From the NCBI GenBank assembly GCA_031272185.1, contig JAISUG010000094.1:1-57744 (forward strand): a stretch of 57,744 nucleotides of DNA, written 5' to 3'. This DNA is from Lachnospiraceae bacterium. Lineage in GTDB: Bacteria > Bacillota > Clostridia > Lachnospirales > Lachnospiraceae. Made by a program: the position numbers and the translations under genes. Positions 17,749-26,235 of this stretch are shown in pieces (position 1 is the stretch's first letter; each line of letters begins with the position of its first letter). The notes below the pieces were generated by a model. It had not been told where the DNA came from, made no database searches, and saw only the letters and a program-made list of their open reading frames with translations.

Positions 17749-19038
17749 TCACAAAAACCGCCCCGGCTGCCCCAGCCACGCCGCCACATAGCCATAAGTG
17801 GTCTCGCCGGTGTCGCCGAACTGGCCCGGGTACGCCTCGCACCCTTTGGCGGTCTGGAACATGTGGTTCGCCCCCTCCACATACGCCAACGTCTTGTCCG
17901 TGCATGAGGTTGCATTTTCGAAAATGGTCTCGGCCGCCGCGAACTCCCAGCCCGCCGTCATGCCCATGACCAGCATGGGCGCCCGGATGCCCCGCACGTT
18001 GCCCACCGGGGTGTCGTACCCGGATTCCCACACCACGCCCCGCACCGTGTCCCCGTCGTAGCCATAGTCAGGCCCGGTGCGTACCGCAAACTCATTGAGA
18101 TATCCACGTACTGTGGTGACGAGCGCACCCTCCCTGTAATCGGCGGTGAAGCTTTTGTTGTTCTCCGGCTTTCGCAGGGAGCGGACGACCTCCACCGTCA
18201 CCGAACCGTCCTTGTGTACCAGCTGGCGCGCCTTGCGGGTGCGCGACATCAGCCGGATGTCCTGGGCGTAGAGTTTGTTGTTCATGAAACCGTTGGCGGC
18301 CCCCGCTATGACCAGTGGCTCGTCGTCATTGAACCACCCTTTCCCACGCTCGATGGCATGGAGCCTCTCCAGCGCCCCGTCGATGAGCCGCATGTTGCGC
18401 TCGCTTTGGGCGGCCAGGAATCTCTTTATGAATGCCTCTCCGTAGCTCGAGCCGTCAGGGCTGAAGCCGTTTTGTGGGTTGAACAGGTCCAGCGCCGGGT
18501 CGATTTTTGCCGTGTCGTGTTCGTCAACTATGGCAGGATCGATGGAAAACAGCGACATGGGCGCATTGCCGAAGTTGGAGTCCAGCAGCATGAGCCCGTC
18601 CGCCGCGGGCAGCCCCCCCAGCGCATCGGGGCATTTGACGATCTTCGCTTCGTCCTGAAACACCGCGGCGCCATTCTCCGCGATGGACTGGTATGCGCTA
18701 AGGAGCGTCCCCCCGCCGCTGTGCCCCATGAGCACGACCTTCTCGATTCCGGGCGTCTCCCGCAGCATCTTCACGCCGAACCCCGCGTCCATGATCTTCC
18801 GGTCCAGCCCCACCACCGGCCTGCCCCCGTTGGGGTGGCTGTTGTTCTGGCACAGCACGGTAAACCCCCTCGCGGCCAGCCCGGCCGCCAGGGGGAATGT
18901 GAGGTAGTCCGAATCCGAATGCATGATGAACACAGCCACCCGGCTGTTGCCGCCTGCTTTTACAGGCCGGTAAAGCAGGGACGCTATGTCCCTGCCTATA
19001 CGGATGAACTCAGTGGTGAAATCGCGCTTGTCGGGCAT
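17749..19038 (-). CDS. Alpha/beta hydrolase family protein
   Basis: A 429-residue cytosolic hydrolase. The nucleophile elbow is GHSGGG near residue 125, preceded by a strand (KVVLM). A likely catalytic His lies in the C-terminal EGANHMF and an Asp may lie in the preceding strand region. The start at MPDKRDF has an AAGGGGGTG ribosome binding site; the longer upstream frame consists of repeat-derived sequence. The size is larger than a minimal hydrolase because of lid insertions. It sits between an FGGY kinase and the ABC importer. An esterase or lactonase releasing an imported sugar-acid ester is possible, but the substrate is unknown. Confidence 0.8.
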   Translation of the reverse strand: MPDKRDFTTEFIRIGRDIASLLYRPVKAGGNSRVAVFIMHSDSDYLTFPLAAGLAARGFTVLCQNNSHPNGGRPVVGLDRKIMDAGFGVKMLRETPGIEKVVLMGHSGGGTLLSAYQSIAENGAAVFQDEAKIVKCPDALGGLPAADGLMLLDSNFGNAPMSLFSIDPAIVDEHDTAKIDPALDLFNPQNGFSPDGSSYGEAFIKRFLAAQSERNMRLIDGALERLHAIERGKGWFNDDEPLVIAGAANGFMNNKLYAQDIRLMSRTRKARQLVHKDGSVTVEVVRSLRKPENNKSFTADYREGALVTTVRGYLNEFAVRTGPDYGYDGDTVRGVVWESGYDTPVGNVRGIRAPMLVMGMTAGWEFAAAETIFENATSCTDKTLAYVEGANHMFQTAKGCEAYPGQFGDTGETTYGYVAAWLGQPGRFL

Positions 19039-19071
19039 CTGCACCCCCTTGGCGGCCATTGTCACGATACA

Positions 19072-19184
19072 TGGCTGCTGCGCACGCCGCGCCTTGGCGG
19101 TCATCATACACGGCTTGCTGCGCACATTGCGCCTCTGCGGCCATCGTCACGGTACATGGCTGCTATGCACGTTGCGCCCCCGCA
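19072..19184. repeat. Short tandem repeats upstream of the hydrolase gene
   Basis: Three imperfect units containing CATGGCTGCTGCGCAC, then TTGCGCC and GCGGYCATCRTCA fill the spacer between the FGGY kinase stop and the hydrolase start. No gene or promoter is evident. Confidence 0.6.
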
Positions 19185-20636
19185 TCATGACATCTTTTCG
19201 TACAGTGGCTTCTGGGCTTCGTATATCTCTTCGAAGAGCGGCAGCATCTGCGCATATACCTTTTGGTTTTCGGGGTTTGGCGCAGTGACGGTGTCCACGT
19301 GGACGAACTTCGCCGCGGCGTCCTTCAAGTCTTTGGAAAACCCCACGGCGATGCTCCCCAGTATCGCGCCGCCGGTGCACCCGCACCAGGCGGAGTTTTT
19401 CACCGTGACGATCTCGGCGTCCATGATGTCGGCGAACACCTGCATCACGAAGGGGCTCTTGGTCATGCCGCCGGTGGCGGTGATGCGTTTCACCGGGTAC
19501 CCGTCAGCCCTGTAGCGCACCACATGGCCGTTGAGGCTGAACCCGATACCCTCGATGACGCTGCGGATGATGTCCTCCCGGTTTGCCTGGGAAGATATCC
19601 CCGTGAACGAGGCCCGGGCCTTCATGTTCATGCGCACGCCCCTCTCCCCGGCCAGGTATGGGTGGTAGACCACGCCATGGCTGCCCACGGGGGCCTTCTG
19701 CGCCTTGCCGATGATGACTTCGAAGACATCCTTGCCGGTCTCTTTGGCCTCCCGCTCCTCCTCGGTGCAGATGGTCTTGCGCAGCCACTCCATGGATGCG
19801 CCCGTGGCAGAGGTGCCGGGCAGGTTCTTGGGGTTCCCGAACACCGACATCCCGCCGGAGGTGCCGCATGTCATGGCCACCGCGCCGTCATATATGAACC
19901 CGGCGCCCAGGTCCACGCTCTCGCCGTCGCCGGTGCCCACCACGATCTTCGTGCCGGCCGCCAGGCCGCTGGCCTTCCCCACTTCCTCGGTGACCTCACC
20001 TATGATATCCGTGGAATCATGGAGTTCCGGCAGCAGGCTGCGGGGGATCCCCAGTTTGTCCACCAGGTCATACGTCCAGTCCTTCTTGTCCGCATCCGCG
20101 AACGCGCTGGCCCATCCCACCTGCCTGTCGCACACGGACTTCCCGGTGAGTTTGTAGATGACGTAGGCGGCGTTGTTCACCACCCATGTCTTCGTCTGGG
20201 CGAACACCGCCGGCTCGTTTTTCTTGATCCAGTAGAGCATGATGCCGCTGCGCCCCGGGCCCATGAACCCGCGCCCGGCGCCGGTCTGCTCGGTGAGCGC
20301 CGCCTTCACTTCCTGGCCCTCTTCCTGGGCGCGCCGGTCCTGCCAGATCATCGCCCGGTACAGGGGCTCCCCGTCCGCGCCGATGCACACCGAGTCTGCG
20401 GTGGTGCCGTCAAATGACACGCAGACCACGTCCTTGGGGTCGATCCCTGCCGTCAGTTTCTTGTTGTGGTCGCAAAATGCGTTCCACCAATCCTGGGCAT
20501 CCTGCTCCACCCACCCGTCGCGGGGGCGGTATGTGGGGTAATCGGACCCCACGCTGAAACGCAGTTCGCCATCCTCGGAAAAAATCGCGGACTTCAGTGA
20601 ACTGGTGCCAAAATCATGTGCGATGATATATTTCAT
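19185..20636 (-). CDS. FGGY-family carbohydrate kinase (first long paralogue)
   Basis: A 483-residue ASKHA-fold sugar kinase. The N-terminal phosphate motif is AHDFGTSSLKSAIF, the catalytic-base region is SFDGTTADSV, and the second half has GTGDGESVDLGAG, TCGTSGG and ATGGMTKSPFVMQVFAD. The start at MKYIIAHDFGTS has a GAGAGGGG ribosome binding site; upstream in-frame codons are spacer sequence. It closely resembles the kinase at the far right of this window, so the two are paralogues. Neighbours (D-2-hydroxyacid dehydrogenase, zinc dehydrogenase, another FGGY kinase) suggest that it phosphorylates a ketose, polyol or sugar acid. The exact substrate cannot be read from the sequence. Confidence 0.9.
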   Translation of the reverse strand: MKYIIAHDFGTSSLKSAIFSEDGELRFSVGSDYPTYRPRDGWVEQDAQDWWNAFCDHNKKLTAGIDPKDVVCVSFDGTTADSVCIGADGEPLYRAMIWQDRRAQEEGQEVKAALTEQTGAGRGFMGPGRSGIMLYWIKKNEPAVFAQTKTWVVNNAAYVIYKLTGKSVCDRQVGWASAFADADKKDWTYDLVDKLGIPRSLLPELHDSTDIIGEVTEEVGKASGLAAGTKIVVGTGDGESVDLGAGFIYDGAVAMTCGTSGGMSVFGNPKNLPGTSATGASMEWLRKTICTEEEREAKETGKDVFEVIIGKAQKAPVGSHGVVYHPYLAGERGVRMNMKARASFTGISSQANREDIIRSVIEGIGFSLNGHVVRYRADGYPVKRITATGGMTKSPFVMQVFADIMDAEIVTVKNSAWCGCTGGAILGSIAVGFSKDLKDAAAKFVHVDTVTAPNPENQKVYAQMLPLFEEIYEAQKPLYEKMS

Positions 20637-20877
20637 GCCTGGTGCCCCTCTCTCGTTTGCGTTTCCTGTTGCTACACCGGCGGCGAAGCCGCCCGGTACC
20701 GCAGGCGCCGCCCCACACTTCAGGCTTCGCTCCGTACCACACTTGACCGTTGCCTTTGCGGGCGCCACCGGCAGCATAGTCGTCGCCTTGAACTTCAGGC
20801 TTCGCCTCTATCCATCGGCGTCGACACCGATTGCACCGATCGCGGCGAATCCGGTTTCTGATGCGGCCCCTTGGCGC

Positions 20878-21906
20878 CTATCGGTTCACCACGTTGGTCC
20901 AGACACCTTCCTTGAAGCGTTTGTCCACGCACTCAGCGACGATGTCAAATGTGATGTCGAATATGTTGGAGCAGTCGCCCGCAAGGTGCGACGTCCATGT
21001 GCAGTTGTCCAGACCCACGTAGGGGTTTTCCTTGGGCAGCGGCTCCTGGTGGAACACGTCCAATGCGGCTCCGCCTATCTTGTGTTCCCGCAGCGCATCC
21101 AGCAGCGCGGCCTCCTCGATGAGGCCCGCGCGGGCGGTGTTGACGATGAACGCCGTCTTCTTCATCAGCGCGAAATGCTTCGCGTTGATGAGGTTTTCCG
21201 ATTCCTCGGTGAGCCTGAAATGCACGCAGATCACGTCCGCCTCGGCGCACAGCTCCTCCAGGGAAAGGGCCTTGTACCCCTTCGCCGTGATGGCCTCCTG
21301 GGGGACGTAAGGGTCATAGACCAGGACATTCGCCTCGAAAGCGTCCATCACCTTGGCCACCCGTGAACCCACGGCGCCCAGGCCCACGATGCCCACGCTG
21401 GCGCCTTTCAGGTTGATGCTGTATGTGCGGTTGGGGAGTTTGTTGTCCCAGATCCCCTGGGCGCACCGGGCATAGCTGCGCGCGATGTTCTTCATCTCGG
21501 CGATGACCAGGCCCACGGTGTACTCGGACACCGGCACCGCCAGCCGCCCGGGCGCGTTTATCACCTTGACGCCCGCGGCATTCGCCTTGTCCAGGTCCAC
21601 ATTCTCCACGCCGCTGCGCAGGATGCAGACCGCCTCCACGTTCCCTTTGTCAAATGCCGCCGAGGGCACAGGGGCCATGGCGGTGATGATCACGTTGGCG
21701 GAGGCCAGCTTGTCGATGTACTCCGGCGTGTATTCGAAAGAATCGGGGCCCATGCGCTCCAGCTGGTGGTTGCGAAGCAGGCCGGTGTTGCTCTCGATGA
21801 CGCACTCGTCCACCATCTCCACCTCGACCCCGGGGTTTTGCTCCAGAAATTTGAACCGCGCCATCTTCTGCGCGTTGCGTGACTGTCCGATGACCACGAC
21901 TTTCAT
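20878..21906 (-). CDS. D-isomer-specific 2-hydroxyacid dehydrogenase, NAD-binding
   Basis: A 342-residue cytosolic oxidoreductase that interconverts 2-oxoacids and D-2-hydroxyacids with NAD(P)H. The Rossmann motif is GLGAVGSRVAKV with the acidic residue in VYDPY. The catalytic Arg lies in NTARAGL, the Glu in DVFHQEPLP and the His in TSHLAG. All three catalytic residues are intact. It lies between the FGGY kinase and zinc dehydrogenase genes of the minus-strand catabolic run, with spacers over 200 bases. Substrates could be hydroxypyruvate/glycerate-like sugar acids (inference). Confidence 0.92.
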   Translation of the reverse strand: MKVVVIGQSRNAQKMARFKFLEQNPGVEVEMVDECVIESNTGLLRNHQLERMGPDSFEYTPEYIDKLASANVIITAMAPVPSAAFDKGNVEAVCILRSGVENVDLDKANAAGVKVINAPGRLAVPVSEYTVGLVIAEMKNIARSYARCAQGIWDNKLPNRTYSINLKGASVGIVGLGAVGSRVAKVMDAFEANVLVYDPYVPQEAITAKGYKALSLEELCAEADVICVHFRLTEESENLINAKHFALMKKTAFIVNTARAGLIEEAALLDALREHKIGGAALDVFHQEPLPKENPYVGLDNCTWTSHLAGDCSNIFDITFDIVAECVDKRFKEGVWTNVVNR

Positions 21907-22167
21907 GATATGTACCTCCTTTCAAAGGGCAGGGAACCGGGCGCCGCTTTCCCGCCGCCGCCCGTCCCTATGTCTTGCTACCCGGCAGGCACAGCCCGCC
22001 CAATACACCCTGCCACAGGCCGGGCTCCGGTTTCCTGCTGCGTCCCGGCGCGCCCCGCCTCTTACTAACGCCTGCCGCCTTAAAGCAAAACGGTGGCTAG
22101 GGGATTACTTCGCCTCACCGAGGCGGCGGGGTTTACGCCGCCACCGGGCGGCGCGGGCGCCATCCCC

Positions 22168-23331
22168 CTACTTCCACACCAGCACGCCCTTGAGATAGTC
22201 CGGGTCGCTCATGTGCATGGACGTGGGCACCAGGTCCTCCAGGCGGTTGAACTCGTGGGTGATCAGCCTTTGGAACGGCAGCTGCCTCCAGCGCTTGAGC
22301 ATGGAGAACGAGCGGTTGAAACAGGTGGGGGTGTTGGCCACCACGCTGGTGATGTGCGCATTCTTCTTGAACAGGATGTTGTTGGCCAGCACCGGGCCGT
22401 CGGGGCTGGCGCCCTTGTTGATGGCCCCGATCTCCACGTAGGTGCCCAGGGGGCGGATCATCTGCAGCCCCTCGTATGCGGCCGTGGGGCTGTTGGCCGC
22501 CGCGATGATGATATTCGGGCCGCCGCTTGTGACGTCCTTCACCTTGGCTATCTTTTCTTCCAATGTAAGCCCCGACAGGTTGACCACGTCGTCCGCACCG
22601 GAGATCTCCTTGGCGTTGCCCAGCTTCTGGTCGTTGAAATCGGTGAACAGCAGCTGCTCCACGCCCATGGTGCGCAGTATCATGCCCGCCATGATGCCGA
22701 TGGGGCCGGCCCCGATGATCAGCGCCCTGCTGGTGACGGACGTGCCCTCGTCCAGGGCCCCGATGGTGGTCATGGTCTGCTCCACGGCGCGCATGGCCAC
22801 GGCGCAGGGATCCAGCAACACCGCGACGGTGCTGGGCATGTCATCGGGCACTTTCCAGACGAATGTGTTGGGCACGATGTAGACATACTCCGCGAACCCG
22901 CCCTTGAAGTATGGGTACTCGGAGGGGATGCTGTTGAGTTTCTTCTTCGGGTCCAGCTTCTTGCCGCCGTACATCCAGTCGTTCTGGCAGATGCAGTTGC
23001 CGTTGCCGTACGTCAGGCAGATCTCGCACCCGCCGCATGTGACATGGGGATACACCACTATACGGTCGCCCAGGGCCAGCTGCCCGTTGAAACAATGTAT
23101 GGTCTGGTTGGCGTTGGCCCCGATGGAAACGATCCGGCCCACGAACTCATGCCCGATGGGGCGCGGCCCCGCAGGCTTGCTGGTCAGGTTGAATTTGTCC
23201 GAGCCGCAGATGGAGCATGTCTCGATCTTTATGACCAGCCCGTCATCGGCGGCGTCCGGCACGGGGTACTCCCGCACTTCCACGGTGTTCACGTCAGTGA
23301 CGACCGCTATTTTTCCCATTTTCTCTGCCAT
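22168..23331 (-). CDS. Zinc-binding medium-chain dehydrogenase
   Basis: A 387-residue medium-chain dehydrogenase/reductase. Catalytic zinc ligands lie in CSICGSD and GHEFVG. The structural zinc loop has four Cys (HVTCGGCEICLTYGNGNCIC). The nucleotide-binding motif is GAGPIGIMAG. The length is somewhat above 350 because of a longer catalytic domain. It probably oxidises a polyol or sugar-acid alcohol group to a ketone before phosphorylation by the adjacent FGGY kinase. Upstream, 182 bases separate it from that kinase. Confidence 0.92.
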   Translation of the reverse strand: MAEKMGKIAVVTDVNTVEVREYPVPDAADDGLVIKIETCSICGSDKFNLTSKPAGPRPIGHEFVGRIVSIGANANQTIHCFNGQLALGDRIVVYPHVTCGGCEICLTYGNGNCICQNDWMYGGKKLDPKKKLNSIPSEYPYFKGGFAEYVYIVPNTFVWKVPDDMPSTVAVLLDPCAVAMRAVEQTMTTIGALDEGTSVTSRALIIGAGPIGIMAGMILRTMGVEQLLFTDFNDQKLGNAKEISGADDVVNLSGLTLEEKIAKVKDVTSGGPNIIIAAANSPTAAYEGLQMIRPLGTYVEIGAINKGASPDGPVLANNILFKKNAHITSVVANTPTCFNRSFSMLKRWRQLPFQRLITHEFNRLEDLVPTSMHMSDPDYLKGVLVWK

Positions 23332-23512
23332 GTCTCTCTCCTTTTTGTGTGGCGCCCCGGGCCCTTTCGTCGTGCGGCTCCGTGGGCGCCTCCATCATAT
23401 GGCGCCGGCGCACCCGTGTCCGCCCTTGCCACATGATACTGTCGGCACGGGGCGGCGCCCACCCGATGGGTGCATCGTCGGGCCAGTCCGCCTGGTCGGG
23501 GCGCAAAGCGCG

Positions 23513-24931
23513 TCAGCGCCTGCCCCGCTCCAGGTACTCCTTGTAGCGTTCTTCGTAGCGCGCATGCCGCTCCGGGTCCGGCGCGAAAGAATCCTTGATC
23601 CGCACCATGTGGTCCAGCGCCTCCCGTAGTGAGGGGTACACGCCCACGCCGCCTGCGGCCAGCACCGCCGCGCCCAGCGCGGAAATGTCATAATTTACCA
23701 GGCGCTCCACCGTAAGCCCCGTCACGTCCGCCCGCAGCTGCACCCAGCCGTCTGCCTTGGCCGGGCCGCCGCCCACACGGATGCGCCCGCAACCGTTTTG
23801 CTTGATCTTCAGCGCCGTGTCCACCAGTTTCCGGGTTTCAAATGTGAGCGTCTCGATGATGCAGCGGAAAATGTCGTACTTCGTCACCGAGAGGCCCAGC
23901 CCCGTGAGGGCCCCGTCGCCCATGAAAGCGGGGTTGAGCTTCACGCCCCCAGGGGTGCCGTCGAAGGTGCAGTGGGACCACATGTCGCCATATGCCTCGG
24001 CCGACGTGCCGCCACCCAGCTCCCGCATGAACCACTCCACCACGGCCCCGTAGTATGAGAACCCCCTCATGCAGACCCGGGTTCCTTTCAGGGGCCCCGC
24101 CGCCGCTTTGGCGGGCAATGTGCGCTCCGGGGTCTCATTGGCCAGGAAACCCACATGGTCGTAGGTGCCCGCGGCCTCGCCGATGACGTCGTCCGCCTCG
24201 TCCATGATCCCCAGGCCGAATATCCCCACGTCGCTGTCATGTCCGCCCGCGAACACGGTCACGCCGCCCCCCAGGTCCACATCCCCGAAATGGTCGATGA
24301 CGCCCACGGGCTCCTGGGCCGTGACAAACTCGGCGCACAGCTCGTCCACGGAGATGCCTATGGCATCCAGGAAACTTTGGTTCCATGCGCCCTCGGACAC
24401 GCTGTAGAGGTGGTGGCTGTTGGCCATGGTGGGGTCCCACACCGGGCGCAGGCCCAGCCGCTGCAGCACGAACTGCTGGATCGACCACCAGTGCCTGGCC
24501 GTAGGCAGCTGCCCCCCCCGTTTGTAGTAGAGGATCTTGGACGCCGGGGAGAGTTTCGTGAACTCGAACTTGGGCGTGGAGAGTTTCTCCACCAGCTCCT
24601 TGGACTCGGCCTCGGAGCGTTTGTCCCATAGCAGTATGCAGTTGGTCAGGGGTTTGTGGTTTTCGTCCAGGACGAACAATGTGCTGCCGAAAAACGTGAA
24701 GTTCAGAGCCTTCACCGCATCGCCCCCTGACAGCAGGCCCTTCACCTCCCCCACGCAGGCCACGGCATTGGCCCAGATCTCCTCCGGGTCGATCTCCATG
24801 TAGCCCTCCTGTGGTGAGTGCACGGCGTATTTCCTGGATGCGGACTGCACGGTCACGCCGTCCGCCGCGTCTATCGCGACGCAGCGCACGTTGGACGTCC
24901 CGAAATCCGACACGAGTATGATGTCCCTCAT
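23513..24931 (-). CDS. FGGY-family carbohydrate kinase (second, divergent)
   Basis: A 472-residue sugar kinase. The N-terminal motif is VSDFGTSNVRCVAID, FTFFGSTLFV occupies the base-region position, and the C-terminal half has FAGGHDSDVGIFGLG and RVGGGPAKADGWVQLRADV. It is clearly different from the other two FGGY kinases here, which are close to each other. Its start codon lies almost on the stop codon of the aldo/keto reductase gene, so the two are translationally coupled. Substrate unknown; possibly a different pentulose or hexulose from the same uptake system. Confidence 0.9.
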   Translation of the reverse strand: MRDIILVSDFGTSNVRCVAIDAADGVTVQSASRKYAVHSPQEGYMEIDPEEIWANAVACVGEVKGLLSGGDAVKALNFTFFGSTLFVLDENHKPLTNCILLWDKRSEAESKELVEKLSTPKFEFTKLSPASKILYYKRGGQLPTARHWWSIQQFVLQRLGLRPVWDPTMANSHHLYSVSEGAWNQSFLDAIGISVDELCAEFVTAQEPVGVIDHFGDVDLGGGVTVFAGGHDSDVGIFGLGIMDEADDVIGEAAGTYDHVGFLANETPERTLPAKAAAGPLKGTRVCMRGFSYYGAVVEWFMRELGGGTSAEAYGDMWSHCTFDGTPGGVKLNPAFMGDGALTGLGLSVTKYDIFRCIIETLTFETRKLVDTALKIKQNGCGRIRVGGGPAKADGWVQLRADVTGLTVERLVNYDISALGAAVLAAGGVGVYPSLREALDHMVRIKDSFAPDPERHARYEERYKEYLERGRR

Positions 24932-24932
24932 A

Positions 24933-25943
24933 TCACTTGCGCTCCGTCTCGTCGCCGTAGGGTATCCATTTCACCCGGATGCCGTGCTCCGCGGTCTCGT
25001 CCTGGATCACGGATTTCTGCCAGCCCATGCGGCCCAGGCCCACCCGCTCGTACTCGTCGTCGATGGCCCCTAGCTCCTCCGGGGACAGCTCCCAGTCGAA
25101 TGCTGCGGCGTTTTCCTTCGCATGCGGCACTTTCGTCACGCCCATCAGGGACGTGGTCACGAAGCTCTGCTGGCTCACCCAGTTGATGGCCACCTGGCTC
25201 ACCGGGACCTTGTGGTCGGCGGCGATCTTGTCCAGCACCGCAAGCAGCTCCATGCACTTGGAGAACTTCGGCTCTTTGAAGAAATCGTAGAACGTGATGC
25301 GGGGGTCTTTCTCGTCGAACTCCGGCAGCGTGCGGTAGCGCCCCGTGAGGATCCCGCCGCCCAGGGAGCCGTATGTGACTATGTTGATCCCATGGGATTC
25401 GCACCACTCCAGCCGCTCCCTCTGGCGCTGGTCCACCAGGGAGAATGGCGGCTGCATCAGCTGGATCTTCACGGTCTTCTGCGCTTCTTCCAGCAACGCG
25501 ATGTCAAAGTTGCTCACGCCCACGTAGCGGATCTTCCCGGCTTTCTGCAGGTCCCGGAAAGCGCTCATGGACTCCTCGATGGGCACCCGGGTGTCCGGCC
25601 AGTGAAGGTAGTATGCGTCCACGTAGTCCACGCCCAGGCGTTCCAGCGATTTGTCGATCTGCTCCATGGCATAGTCGTACCCGCCGCCCCGGTCCAGCTT
25701 CGTGGTCAGGAACACCTTGTCCCTGCGGTCCTTGATGGCCTTGCCGATGAGCGCCTCGGAATTCTTCTGGCCGTAGTCAGGCGCGGTGTCGATGAAGTTC
25801 ACGCCCATGTCCAATGCGGCATGGATGGCACGGATGGTCTCGGAATCCTCGGTGGGCCCATAGTTCTGGCCCCCCACGGCCCAGCCGCCCAGCCCCATGA
25901 CGGAAATCTCTTCTGAAGTCCCGTAAAGTTTTTTATAGCGCAT
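24933..25943 (-). CDS. Aldo/keto reductase
   Basis: A 336-residue NADPH-type (beta/alpha)8 reductase. The catalytic tetrad is visible: Asp and Tyr in FIDTAPDYGQKNSE, Lys in FLTTKLDRGG and His in DAYYLHWPD. I use the second of two close ATGs because AGGAGG lies seven bases upstream of it and only one base from the first. It is the first gene of the nine-gene minus-strand run. Its promoter carries the shared CCTAAA motif and its coding end abuts the FGGY kinase start. It probably reduces or oxidises an aldose or ketose. Confidence 0.94.
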   Translation of the reverse strand: MRYKKLYGTSEEISVMGLGGWAVGGQNYGPTEDSETIRAIHAALDMGVNFIDTAPDYGQKNSEALIGKAIKDRRDKVFLTTKLDRGGGYDYAMEQIDKSLERLGVDYVDAYYLHWPDTRVPIEESMSAFRDLQKAGKIRYVGVSNFDIALLEEAQKTVKIQLMQPPFSLVDQRQRERLEWCESHGINIVTYGSLGGGILTGRYRTLPEFDEKDPRITFYDFFKEPKFSKCMELLAVLDKIAADHKVPVSQVAINWVSQQSFVTTSLMGVTKVPHAKENAAAFDWELSPEELGAIDDEYERVGLGRMGWQKSVIQDETAEHGIRVKWIPYGDETERK

Positions 25944-25972
25944 GTGCATTCCTCCTATTGTCCGTTTTTTTC

Positions 25973-26001
25973 ACTCTAACACAGCCATGGTCAAAATGCA
26001 A
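25973..26001 (-). promoter_or_regulatory. Promoter of the aldo/keto reductase run
   Basis: TTGCAT, 17 bases, TAGAGT on the minus strand. The predicted start is near 25966. Both boxes are weak, fitting activator dependence; a shared CCTAAA motif is centred about 74 bp upstream. Confidence 0.5.
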
Positions 26002-26032
26002 TGAACGAAAACCCCTGCGCCGTTCAAACACG

Positions 26033-26048
26033 CCTAAAGCGTAAAAAA
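26033..26048 (+). promoter_or_regulatory. Shared regulatory motif at the aldo/keto reductase promoter
   Basis: CCTAAAGCGTAAAAAA matches the consensus CCTAAARCGTNAAAAG. The CCTAAA half faces the minus-strand promoter. Its right end merges with the A-run of the neighbouring bidirectional terminator. Confidence 0.55.
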
Positions 26049-26074
26049 GCCGGGGCATGCATCCCCGGCTTTTT
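26043..26074. terminator. Bidirectional rho-independent terminator
   Basis: AAAAA, AGCCGGGG, loop CATGCAT, CCCCGGCT and TTTT: an 8-bp GC-rich stem with A and T runs on both sides. On the minus strand it would end the nitrogenase-like/transposase-fold transcript. Confidence 0.85.
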
Positions 26075-26235
26075 GTGTATTATAACCAACGTCTGCCAAC
26101 GCGCCGCCACCGGCCGTGACACATGCCGCAAGCGCAGCCATAACCGGACCGGGTGGCCAGGCGGCGCATGCGCCGGTGCCCCATCAGGCGCTGCCCTTCA
26201 TGGCACGCGGCGGCGCACGTCTTCGCCCATGTGCA